A stretch of DNA of 64,000 bases, from positions 62,001-126,000 of the forward strand of contig CAZOWW010000001.1 in the NCBI GenBank assembly GCA_964583765.1. Direction: 5' to 3'. Made by a program: the position numbers and the translations under genes. Of this stretch, positions 35,548-43,298 are shown piece by piece (the stretch's first letter is position 1; the number at the start of each line of letters is the position of its first letter). The stretch is from CAZOWW01 sp964583765 (GTDB lineage: Bacteria > Actinomycetota > Actinomycetes > Actinomycetales > Kineosporiaceae). Under the pieces are notes generated by a model, which had not been told where the DNA came from, ran no database searches, and worked only from the letters and a program-made list of their open reading frames with translations.

Positions 35548-37671
35548 TCACGAACCCGCCGTTCCCTGCTCCGGCCAGGCCGCCGACCAGACGTCGACGG
35601 TCAGCAGGGTCGAGCCGCGCGGCGGCGTGGTGAGCAGCCGCGGATCCTCCTGGGACCGGACGGCGGCCACGTGCACCGGTTGCAGGCCCAGACGTACCAG
35701 CGGGTCGGGGCTGTCCGCGGTCAGGAGCACCGGGCGGTGTCCCGCGGCGAGCACCCGGCCCGCGATCCGGGTCATCACCGCGCGGGCCTCGATCGGATCG
35801 GAGATCTGGTCCAGGTGCACCACTGCCGCAGGCACCCCGCAGACCCCACGCACGACCTGCGGCCACTCGTTGCCGGCGCGACCGTCCACCGCGAGCACGG
35901 CGTCCTGGGGCCCGAGGGTGGCGCACAGGGCGTGCACCGCCCCCAACTCACCGGCTTCGGTGCGTTCCAGCGCGACCGGTGCGGTGGCGTCCGCCGCCGG
36001 GACCAGGAGGAGGACCACCCCGAGCACCGCCACCCAGCGCAGACGCGGCACGGAGACGCGGCCCCGCAACCAGGTCAGCGAGGCCTGCACACCGGCCGTG
36101 GCCGCGAGCACGACCGTCGGCAGCACCACGGGCACCAGCCGGCGGTCCGCCCACGGATGGTCCGGGGTGATCCCCGGACGGAACAGGGTGAGCAGCGTCG
36201 ACGCGACCGCCACGGTCACGGGCACCAACCAGGCCGGCACGGTGGCCCGGGGTCCCGCCTGCAGCCAGCGCACCACGCCCGCGGCCAGCAGCGCCACCGT
36301 GCACAGGCAGAGGACGACCGCGACCGGACCGGTCCACCAGGTGACCCAGATGACGCTGTCCTCGGCGTAGGTGCGCGTCCCGTCCACGGCCAGGTGCTGG
36401 TCCCACTGCAGGGCGCCGATCATCCCCGCGGCGGGGGTCCCCGGCTGGCGGGTGACGAGCCACAGCGGTCGGCTGGCGAGCAACAGCCCCAGCAACACCG
36501 TCGCGACCGAGGCACCGGCGGGCAGCCAGGGGGCCCGCAACAGACGCGCCGTCGGCAGGGACCCGCTGCGTCCCCGCAACAGCCGGCGGACCGCCCGCGA
36601 TGCCCCGAGCAGCGCCAGGCAGCCCCCGACCAGGGCGACCCCGCCCGCTGCCAGACCCTCCAGGGAGCTGGCGTTCTCGCGCAGGTACGGCCGGGAGAAC
36701 AGGACCGCCCAGCCGATACCCAGAACCGAGGTCACCACGGCGGCCGTTCCCGCGGGCAACGCGGCCCGGTGCCTCCGGATGGCCATCATCAGGAGCACCG
36801 GCAGCAGGAGGACCACCTCCAGCAGGGCGTCCACCCGGATCAGGCTCACCAGGCCCAGGCCCGCGCCGGTGGCCACCCCGATCCAGGCAGCGCGGCGCCC
36901 GGACGACCGGGTCGCGTCGACAGCCAGGGCGGCGACGGCCAGGAGCACGAGCAGTGCCACCGGCTCGGAGTAGGTGCTGCGGGCGGCGTGGAGCACCGGC
37001 TGGGTGAGTGCCAGACCGGCGGCGGCGAGAGGGGCGACCCGCGGCCCGAGCAACCGCGCGGTGAGCCCGGCCATCGCCAGCACCGCGAAGGCCCCGACGA
37101 GCGCCGGCGCCATGAGCAGTCCCGACCACCCCGCGAGCCAGTGACCGAGGGAGTAGACCGCCGGCGCACCGGGCAGGAACTGCGGCACGACATCCGCCCC
37201 GGCGCCGTGGGCCACCTGGTAGTAGGCGGGGCTGGCCAGGCTGAAGGTGGGCTCCCCCAGCGCGGACGGACCGCCGAAGGCATCGAGGTGGTCGGCCACG
37301 GGCAGGCCGTGGTGACTCGCGATCCACTGGGCGTACAGGGCGTAGCTGCCGGCGTCCCGTCGCAGCACCACGTGCTCGGCATGCGTGAGCGCGGACCACA
37401 CCCCGAAGGAGGCCGCCCCGGCCACGGTGGTCCAGGCCGTCCAGGCCGGAACCGGCGGGGCGGGGATCCCCCGGCCGAGCCGCCACACCGAGGCCAGGCC
37501 CACGGCCACGACCGGCAGCACCACCGCCGGGCGCCACAGGCCCAGGGGGAGGAAGATCGCGGACAGCACCGTCACCACGAGTACCGCGCCCGCCGCGAGG
37601 ACGCCTGCGCGGTAGAGCACCTGCCCGGCCGTGCGGTCGGCGCGCGAGGACGTCCCCATCGACTCAGCCAC
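35548..37671 (-). CDS. GT-C type multi-TM glycosyltransferase
   Basis: 707 aa. Start at GTG 37671 (VAESMGTSSRADRTAG), set by a TACCGT box 7 nt upstream; the ORF runs further but the upstream codons lie in the divergent gene. Some 11-13 TM helices; an acidic motif near the start of loop 1, RRDAGSYALYAQWIAS, and VADHLDAFGG are like polyprenyl-phosphate-dependent GT-C enzymes. A soluble C-terminal part (about 600-707) contains LAVDGRAGNEWPQVV. It may use the lipid-linked sugar made by the GtrB-type protein next to it. Confidence 0.78.
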   Translation of the reverse strand: MAESMGTSSRADRTAGQVLYRAGVLAAGAVLVVTVLSAIFLPLGLWRPAVVLPVVAVGLASVWRLGRGIPAPPVPAWTAWTTVAGAASFGVWSALTHAEHVVLRRDAGSYALYAQWIASHHGLPVADHLDAFGGPSALGEPTFSLASPAYYQVAHGAGADVVPQFLPGAPAVYSLGHWLAGWSGLLMAPALVGAFAVLAMAGLTARLLGPRVAPLAAAGLALTQPVLHAARSTYSEPVALLVLLAVAALAVDATRSSGRRAAWIGVATGAGLGLVSLIRVDALLEVVLLLPVLLMMAIRRHRAALPAGTAAVVTSVLGIGWAVLFSRPYLRENASSLEGLAAGGVALVGGCLALLGASRAVRRLLRGRSGSLPTARLLRAPWLPAGASVATVLLGLLLASRPLWLVTRQPGTPAAGMIGALQWDQHLAVDGTRTYAEDSVIWVTWWTGPVAVVLCLCTVALLAAGVVRWLQAGPRATVPAWLVPVTVAVASTLLTLFRPGITPDHPWADRRLVPVVLPTVVLAATAGVQASLTWLRGRVSVPRLRWVAVLGVVLLLVPAADATAPVALERTEAGELGAVHALCATLGPQDAVLAVDGRAGNEWPQVVRGVCGVPAAVVHLDQISDPIEARAVMTRIAGRVLAAGHRPVLLTADSPDPLVRLGLQPVHVAAVRSQEDPRLLTTPPRGSTLLTVDVWSAAWPEQGTAGS

Positions 37672-37678
37672 GGACGAG

Positions 37679-37684
37679 ACGGTA
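37679..37684 (-). promoter_or_regulatory. -10 box of the GT-C gene (leaderless)
   Basis: TACCGT on the minus strand, 7 nt before GTG 37671. Lies only 8 bp from the opposing box at 37692. Confidence 0.65.
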
Positions 37685-37691
37685 CCGGCCC

Positions 37692-37697
37692 TACGCT
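37692..37697 (+). promoter_or_regulatory. -10 box of the TIGR03089 gene (leaderless)
   Basis: TACGCT, 6 nt before ATG 37704; no room for a ribosome site. Confidence 0.72.
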
Positions 37698-37703
37698 GCG
37701 AGG

Positions 37704-38519
37704 ATGACCCGGCACCGGTACGACGTCCCCGCATTGGCGCGCACCCTGTCACTGGACCGGCCCACCGCGCCGCGGCTGACCTGGTACGGGCCGGGCGGTG
37801 AGCGGGTGGAACTCTCCGGCAGGGTCCTGGCCAACTGGGTCGTCAAGGCCGGCAACCTGCTCGTGGACGAGTGCGACGCCGCCCCCGGCACGCGGGTGTG
37901 CCTCGACCTGCCGGTGCACTGGCGATGGGCGGTGTGGCTGCTGGCCACCTGGAGTGTCGGGGCCTGCGGCGTCCTCGATCGACCCACCGGCACGGTCGAG
38001 GACCCGAACGCCGGCACCGCTGAGGGCCCGGCCACGGGCACCGCTGCGGGCCCGGCCGCCGATCCCCTCTGCGACGTGCTGGTCAGCACGCGGCCCGGGG
38101 CGATGAGCGGCACCGGCCCGCAATCGGTGCTCGCCGTGGCCCTGCCGGCGCTCGCCACCGCCTTCCCCGGGTCCCTGCCCGAGGGCGTGATCGATGCGAC
38201 GGGAGCGGTCCGGGCACAACCGGACCATCCCGGTTATCGCCCGGAGATCCGGGCGGATGCCGCGGCACTGGCGATCGAGGGGGCGGTGAGTGTGCTGCAC
38301 GGCCAGTTGAGCGACGCCGTGGAGCGTGCCGTCACCGGCGCCGGCTGGACGGCCCCGGTCCGGCTGCTCTGCGTGGACCCGGCTCCCGCCGATGCGATCT
38401 CCTGGTTGCTCGCCCCACTGCTGCACGGCGGCTCGGTGGTGCTGGTCTCGGCGCAGGCTCAGGAGGCCGAGGACCTCCCCCGGCTCACCGCCACCGAGGC
38501 GGTCACCGCCACGTACTGA
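37704..38519 (+). CDS. TIGR03089 family protein
   Basis: 271 aa. Family of actinobacterial proteins resembling the N-terminal part of AMP-forming acyl-CoA synthetases but without the adenylation motifs: PRLTWYGPGGERVELSGRVLANWVVKAGNLL, WRWAVWLLATWSVGACGV and LLCVDPAPADAISWLLAPLLHGGSVVLV. No ATP-binding signature is present, so catalysis is doubtful. A 24-bp repeat inserts GTAEGPAT/GTAAGPAA around residues 107-122. Divergent from the GT-C gene with only 32 bp between starts. Confidence 0.85.
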   Translation: MTRHRYDVPALARTLSLDRPTAPRLTWYGPGGERVELSGRVLANWVVKAGNLLVDECDAAPGTRVCLDLPVHWRWAVWLLATWSVGACGVLDRPTGTVEDPNAGTAEGPATGTAAGPAADPLCDVLVSTRPGAMSGTGPQSVLAVALPALATAFPGSLPEGVIDATGAVRAQPDHPGYRPEIRADAAALAIEGAVSVLHGQLSDAVERAVTGAGWTAPVRLLCVDPAPADAISWLLAPLLHGGSVVLVSAQAQEAEDLPRLTATEAVTATY

Positions 38520-38568
38520 GCCGGGGCGTCCCGGGACTGCGGAGTCCCCCCGACCTGACGGGCCGGAC

Positions 38569-40725
38569 TCAGGCCCCGAAGGGTCCGCGCAGCGGGGTGC
38601 TGCTGCCCAGGTCGGTCCGCCGGAGCAGCTGCCAGCCCTGCACCAGACCCGGCATCTCCCGTCGGGACGTCCCCCAACGCCCGAAGACCGCGGCCGCGGA
38701 GGCCGGGCCGAAGTCGAGCGTGTGGGTGACCACGGGGGCCGCCCGCCGTCCGGTGCCCGGTTGCCCGGCCGCCCCGAACGTCCAGGTGGTGCCCGCGCGC
38801 ACCACCGGCCCGTCGAACCCGTCCCCGTCCCAGTCCGCGGCCAGGGCCTGACCGGGATGACGCGACCAGTCGAACCAGCGCTCGAACGGACCCGGGGTGG
38901 CGGTCAGGCGCAGCATCCACAGCGTTCCTCGCACGACCCCGATCGCATCGTGCGCCGCCCCCGGCCACCGGCCAACGACCGGCTGGTCACCGGCGTGCCC
39001 GTAGCCGAAGGTGCTGCTCGCCGTCCCGCCGAGCCGGTCGTACAGGAACCAGCTCCCCCGGGTGAACAACGAGACGGTGTCCTTGCCGTCCCCGTCGAAG
39101 TCCCCCACCACCGCCGTTCCCGAGGTGCGCGGCAGTGGGAAGAACTGCACCCGGGCGGAGGAGGTGCGCACCGAGACCAGGCCTCGGTGGAACCACCCGC
39201 GCTCGCTCGCCCCGTCCCCGTTCCAGTCGCCCACGAGCGGCTGGGCGGTCGTTCCACCGGGACCGATCCCGATCGTGAAGCCCGGGGACAGCAGGTCGAG
39301 CCTGGCCCGGGCCTCCATACCGGTGAAGGACCGCACGGTCGGGTACCCGCCGGACACGCCCGCCACGATCAGGCCGTCGTCCCGGGCCGTGCTGCCCCGC
39401 GGCGCGAGCGCGAGCGACGTGATCGAGCTGAAGCCCAGCCGTACCGCGACCTGGTGCAGGGTGAGACCGACCGCCCAGGAGCGGTGGGGATCGTCCGAGG
39501 CCAGGTCCCAGGTGCTGTCGTCCAGGGCCCGCAGGTAGTCGATCGACGATGCTCCGTAGGAGTACGCGCGGTCCTCGGTCCACCCGCCCATCGAGGACGA
39601 GTACATGGCGCTGATCGGCCGGCGGCCGGCGTCCAGGAGCACCTGACCGGCGGTCGCGATCACCGCCTGGTGCCAGCCCCCGCCCAGGCGTGTGTCCTGG
39701 TCCTCGCGCGTCACACCCTCGTACTCCTGGTCGGCAGGAGTGACCCCGATCACGTAGGCGGCGAGCGACGTGGAGTACTTGCTGGCCAGGTAGGTACGGG
39801 CAGCGATGACCTGCGCACGCAGGGCCTGCTGGGGCCAGCGGACCGGCACCTCGGCCAGACCCCAGAGATACTTCTGCACCGCGGTGCCCGAGGCGGAGGT
39901 CCCGAGCCACTCGGACACCGCGGTGCCCGAGACGGAGTCGGCCCACCGCACCTTCCCCCAGCGCACGGTGAGCGCGAGCGACGGTCGTGTGGCGCCCGCC
40001 CCGTAGGTGCGCAGGTCGACCGCGATCCCCGCATGCAGCAGGTTCAGGTCGTCACCGTCCGCGACCCACATCTGCCGGGTGCCCCGGTCGTCCAGGACCG
40101 CCAGGCCTCCGACACCGGTGTCGGAGTTCGCCTGGCGCACGACCTGCCAGACGCTGTCCGCGGGTTGGGGCACGTTCATTCCGTTGGGTGCGTGCCAGGT
40201 GACCGCCGCACCGCGCGGGTGGACCGTGGTGCGGACCGAGGTGCTCGCCAGGCGCAACTTCACGGGCGCGGTCATCGTGCGGGTCGCGAGGTCGACACCG
40301 CGGTAGTAGGCGTGAAGGATCTCCGCGGCGCTGCACCCCAGCCGGGCCGCACCCTGGGCGCCGTACTGGCTCATGCCCAGACCGTGCCCCCAACCGTGCC
40401 CGGAGAAGACCACCTCGGCCGAGAAGGGTGCCTGGGCGTTCGCGACGACCGCGCCACCGGGAGCCGGACAGGTCGAGCCCGGCGTGGACGGCGGGGGTGT
40501 CGTCGAACGCGGCTGGTGCCAGGTACGGGCCGAGGGCGGGCGGCGCCCGATCTGATCGGCCTGTGCGGCCGGGCCGGGCATCACCCCGCCGAGGACTCCG
40601 GCGACGACCACCGCCAGCACCAGGCGACCCGGGCGAGACACCGAGAGACCCGGACGAGACACCATGCGACCCGGACGAGACACCAAGAGACCCGGACGGG
40701 ACACCAGGGAACGCAGACGGAACAT
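38569..40725 (-). CDS. SpoIID/LytB-domain exported protein with FG-GAP-like tail
   Basis: 718 aa. ATG 40725 has GAGGAGC 6 nt upstream. An odd N-terminus of four 7-residue SRPG repeats precedes a hydrophobic signal (about 34-51), so it is exported. The SpoIID domain lies about 95-395: HGWGHGLGMSQYGAQG, YLWGLAEVPVRWPQQALRAQVIAARTYL (catalytic-type acidic and basic residues) and SSSMGGWTEDRA. SpoIID-type proteins cleave peptidoglycan glycan strands after removal of stem peptides. The last ~250 residues are repeats with GDWNGDGASERGW and GDFDGDGKDTVSLF, calcium-binding FG-GAP propeller style. Confidence 0.9.
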   Translation of the reverse strand: MFRLRSLVSRPGLLVSRPGRMVSRPGLSVSRPGRLVLAVVVAGVLGGVMPGPAAQADQIGRRPPSARTWHQPRSTTPPPSTPGSTCPAPGGAVVANAQAPFSAEVVFSGHGWGHGLGMSQYGAQGAARLGCSAAEILHAYYRGVDLATRTMTAPVKLRLASTSVRTTVHPRGAAVTWHAPNGMNVPQPADSVWQVVRQANSDTGVGGLAVLDDRGTRQMWVADGDDLNLLHAGIAVDLRTYGAGATRPSLALTVRWGKVRWADSVSGTAVSEWLGTSASGTAVQKYLWGLAEVPVRWPQQALRAQVIAARTYLASKYSTSLAAYVIGVTPADQEYEGVTREDQDTRLGGGWHQAVIATAGQVLLDAGRRPISAMYSSSMGGWTEDRAYSYGASSIDYLRALDDSTWDLASDDPHRSWAVGLTLHQVAVRLGFSSITSLALAPRGSTARDDGLIVAGVSGGYPTVRSFTGMEARARLDLLSPGFTIGIGPGGTTAQPLVGDWNGDGASERGWFHRGLVSVRTSSARVQFFPLPRTSGTAVVGDFDGDGKDTVSLFTRGSWFLYDRLGGTASSTFGYGHAGDQPVVGRWPGAAHDAIGVVRGTLWMLRLTATPGPFERWFDWSRHPGQALAADWDGDGFDGPVVRAGTTWTFGAAGQPGTGRRAAPVVTHTLDFGPASAAAVFGRWGTSRREMPGLVQGWQLLRRTDLGSSTPLRGPFGA
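40620..40703 (-). repeat. four 21-bp coding repeats before the SpoIID signal sequence
   Basis: Units at 40620, 40641, 40662 and 40683, each sharing GACCCGG(A/G)CG(A/G)GACA and coding VSRPGxx heptads. Confidence 0.93.
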
Positions 40726-40773
40726 GGTGTGCTCCTCAGATCGCCGTCCGGGGAGCCGCCGACAGGCAAGCGA

Positions 40774-40792
40774 CCGGCCGGCCCACGGCCGG
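40774..40792. terminator. hairpin downstream of rmlD, upstream of SpoIID
   Basis: CCGGCCG (40774-40780) and CGGCCGG (40786-40792) with a GCCCA loop. It could end the rmlB-rmlD transcript (leftward) before the SpoIID gene. Confidence 0.45.
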
Positions 40793-40992
40793 ACGGCGTG
40801 CCCCGCGTCCCCCTCTCGCAGCGTCATCGGACCCGGGAACGGCACACTTGAGGTCCCGCGTCACCCGGTCGGAGGCCGGATCAGCCGGACGGAGCGAACT
40901 TCACCCGAACGGCACGACGGCAGGCCTCTTCCCACGGCGTGGGCGGCGACGCAGGTCGCGCGCCGGCCACGGCGGATCGGGATACCGCCCGC

Positions 40993-41868
40993 TCAGGCGA
41001 AGACACCCTCCGCGTAGGCCTCGGCGAGTGCCTCGTCCCAGGGCCGCATCGGCGGGAGCCCTGCGCGGGCCCACCCGTCGTGGCTGAGCACCGAGTACGA
41101 CGGACGCGGAGCCGGGCGGGCGTAGGCCGCCGCCGTGGTCGGCGTCACCCGGGCGGGGTCGGCCCCTGTCAACCGGAACACCTCCCGGGCCAGCTCGAAC
41201 CAGGTGGTCGCCCCCGAGGAGGTCGCGTGGTAGGTGCCGGCCGGCACCGCCGGCCCCTCGGCGCCGCCCAGGCTGCGCTCGACGATCGTGGCGATCCGCC
41301 CGGCCAGGTCACGGCTCCAGGTGGGCTGCCCCTGCTCGTCGATGACCACGGAGACCTCGGGCTTCTCCTTCTCCAGACGGAGCATGGTCCGCGGGAAGTT
41401 GGGCCCGTGCTGGCCGTAGAGCCAGGCCGTGCGCAGGATCCAGTGCCGTGCGGGGAGCTCGGCCCGCACCGCCCACTCCCCGGCCGCCTTGGTCCGCCCG
41501 TACGCCGACCGCGGGGCGATCGGGGCGTCCTCGGGCCACGGCGCATCGGCGTTCCCGCGGAACACGTAGTCCGTCGAGATGTGCAACAGCCAGGCATCGC
41601 TGCGGGCGCAGGCCCGGGCCAGGTTCCCGGCCGCGGTGGCGTTGACCGCGAACGCCTTGGCCTCGGCGGTCTCCGCCGCGTCGACCGCGGTCCAGGCGGC
41701 GCAGTTCACCACCACGTCGAAGCCGTGCACGAAGTCCTGCACCGCGGCGTCGTCGGTGAGGTCCAGTTCGGGCAGGTCGACGGCGGTCACGTCGTGGCGC
41801 GTGCCGAAGGCCTCGCACACGTCCTGGCCGAGCATGCCGGCCGCCCCGGTGATCAGGATCCTGGTCAC
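40993..41868 (-). CDS. rmlD: dTDP-4-dehydrorhamnose reductase
   Basis: 291 aa, extended SDR. Reduces dTDP-4-keto-L-rhamnose to dTDP-L-rhamnose. Visible: N-terminal NAD(P) site ILITGAAGMLGQDV, DYVFRGNAD, the catalytic YGRTKAAGEWAV (Tyr-x3-Lys) and RTAWLYGQHGPNF. GTG 41868 with GAGGGA upstream. Lies 16 nt behind rmlB in the same direction, so rmlB-rmlD is an operon. L-rhamnose is the linker sugar of arabinogalactan and of many wall polysaccharides. Confidence 0.95.
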   Translation of the reverse strand: MTRILITGAAGMLGQDVCEAFGTRHDVTAVDLPELDLTDDAAVQDFVHGFDVVVNCAAWTAVDAAETAEAKAFAVNATAAGNLARACARSDAWLLHISTDYVFRGNADAPWPEDAPIAPRSAYGRTKAAGEWAVRAELPARHWILRTAWLYGQHGPNFPRTMLRLEKEKPEVSVVIDEQGQPTWSRDLAGRIATIVERSLGGAEGPAVPAGTYHATSSGATTWFELAREVFRLTGADPARVTPTTAAAYARPAPRPSYSVLSHDGWARAGLPPMRPWDEALAEAYAEGVFA

Positions 41869-41884
41869 GGCACGTCCCTCCGGG

Positions 41885-42874
41885 TCAGCGGGCCAGCGCG
41901 GCGCGAGCCTTGAGCGGCTCCCACCAGGCGCGATTCGTGCGGAACCATTCCACGGTGTCCGCCAGTCCCTGCTCGAAGGGCACCTGCGGCGAGTACCCCA
42001 GCTCGGTCGAGATCTTCGTGATGTCCACCGAGTACCGCCGGTCGTGCCCGAGCCGGTCGGCCACCGGGACGACGCGTGACCAGTCGGTGCCGGTCGCGGC
42101 GAGCAGACGCTCGGTCAGCTCACGGTTGGTCAGCTCGGTGCCGCCGCCGATGTTGTAGACCTCACCCGTGCGCCCGTGCTCCAGCACGAGCTGGATCCCG
42201 TGGCAGTGGTCGTCCACGTGCAGCCAGTCGCGGATGTTCAGACCGTCCCCGTACAGCGGCACGGTCCCGCCGTCGATGAGATTGGTCACGAACAGCGGGA
42301 TGACCTTCTCCGGGAACTGGTAGGGCCCGTAGTTGTTGGAGCACCGGGTGATGACGACGTCCAGCCCGTGCGTGCGCGCGTACGAGCGGGCGATCAGGTC
42401 GCTGCCCGCCTTGCTCGCGCTGTAGGGGCTGTTCGGCTCCAGGGGGTGGGTCTCGGGCCAGGAGCCCTTCTCGATCGTGCCGTACACCTCGTCCGTGGAC
42501 ACGTGCAGGAACCGGCCGACCTTGGCCCGCAGCGCGGCGTCGAGCAGGGTCTGCGTGCCGACCACATTGGTCATGACGAAGTCCGAGGCACCCAGGATCG
42601 ACCGGTCCACGTGGGACTCGGCCGCGAAGTGGACGACCGCGTCCACACCGGGCAGCAGGTCGGCCAGGAGGGCGGAGTCGAGGATGTCGCCCTGCACGAA
42701 AGTGAACCGGGGCGAGCCCTCGACCGGGGCCAGGTTCTCGCGGTTGCCGGCGTAGGTCAGCTTGTCCAGCACGATCACGTCGGCGTCCGCGGCGCCGGGG
42801 TAGCCGCCGGACAGCACGGTCCGCACGTAGTTCGAGCCGATGAACCCGGCTCCTCCAGTGACCAGGATCTTCAC
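41885..42874 (-). CDS. rmlB: dTDP-glucose 4,6-dehydratase
   Basis: 329 aa from GTG 42874 (VKILVTGGAGFIGSNYV), which removes ~84 spurious residues of the longer frame and fits the family length; AGGGAG lies about 9 nt upstream. NAD-binding GGAGFIG, the catalytic YSASKAGSDLIARSY and the DWLHVDDHCHGI segment are all present. Makes the 4-keto-6-deoxy intermediate of dTDP-rhamnose. First gene of rmlB-rmlD. Confidence 0.96.
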   Translation of the reverse strand: MKILVTGGAGFIGSNYVRTVLSGGYPGAADADVIVLDKLTYAGNRENLAPVEGSPRFTFVQGDILDSALLADLLPGVDAVVHFAAESHVDRSILGASDFVMTNVVGTQTLLDAALRAKVGRFLHVSTDEVYGTIEKGSWPETHPLEPNSPYSASKAGSDLIARSYARTHGLDVVITRCSNNYGPYQFPEKVIPLFVTNLIDGGTVPLYGDGLNIRDWLHVDDHCHGIQLVLEHGRTGEVYNIGGGTELTNRELTERLLAATGTDWSRVVPVADRLGHDRRYSVDITKISTELGYSPQVPFEQGLADTVEWFRTNRAWWEPLKARAALAR

Positions 42875-42923
42875 GTTCCGGCACTCCCTGCTGTTCGGTG
42901 CTGCACCCCATCGGCGGATCCCG

Positions 42924-42929
42924 AATCTA
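42924..42929 (-). promoter_or_regulatory. -10 box candidate for rmlB-rmlD
   Basis: TAGATT on the minus strand, leader of about 40 nt to GTG 42874, compatible with the AGGGAG ribosome site. Confidence 0.5.
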
Positions 42930-43090
42930 CCCGAGAGGCCCATCGCACACCGGGAGGTGTCGAAGTCGTGACCCGGCGATCCATTCCGATGGCCGCCGAC
43001 CAGCGGTAAGAGCCCTTCCGGCCAGCAGGAAAACCCCTTACGGTCAGAACGAGCGGGATCCGGGGAACGGCCGGGTTCCGCCGAAAGCGC

Positions 43091-43096
43091 TAGACT
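43091..43096 (+). promoter_or_regulatory. -10 box upstream of the methyltransferase gene
   Basis: TAGACT; 7 nt before ATG 43104 (short upstream frame) and about 200 nt before ATG 43299. Confidence 0.6.
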
Positions 43097-43103
43097 TCTG
43101 GTG

Positions 43104-43211
43104 ATGCTCCGTAGTCGGGAGGTCACGTTCCGACATGGAACGCGATGTTTCGATCCTGCGTGCCGTGGGTTTCCTGAGTCACCCGGGGGATCTCGCGCAC
43201 CGGCAGGGTGA
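43104..43211 (+). CDS. candidate 35-aa leaderless upstream ORF
   Basis: ATG 43104 lies 7 nt after TAGACT, the same geometry as the leaderless genes here; it runs 35 codons (Arg/Cys/Pro-containing, ends ...APAG). No homology can be claimed. It may be a regulatory uORF of the methyltransferase/export operon, or chance. Confidence 0.3.
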   Translation: MLRSREVTFRHGTRCFDPACRGFPESPGGSRAPAG

Positions 43212-43298
43212 GGCGTCCGTCCTCGGTGCCGGACGAACGGCCCCCCACTCCATCACCGGGGTCTCGTGCCCCTCCGCCCAGCTCGGGGAGCTCGCATC

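Larger units (their letters stand above)
42875..43298. other. 424-bp divergent promoter region, rmlB (-) and methyltransferase (+)
   Basis: Leftward: TAGATT (minus strand, 42924-42929) would start rmlB mRNA about 40 nt before its GTG. Rightward: a strong TAGACT at 43091-43096 lies about 200 nt before the methyltransferase start and 7 nt before an ATG (43104) of a 35-codon open frame. The span 43000-43090 is otherwise featureless. Confidence 0.6.

Noticed and set aside
36000..37700. long plus-strand open frames opposite the GT-C gene
   Set aside because: Arg/Gln/His-rich antisense shadows; the minus strand has the TM pattern and promoter.
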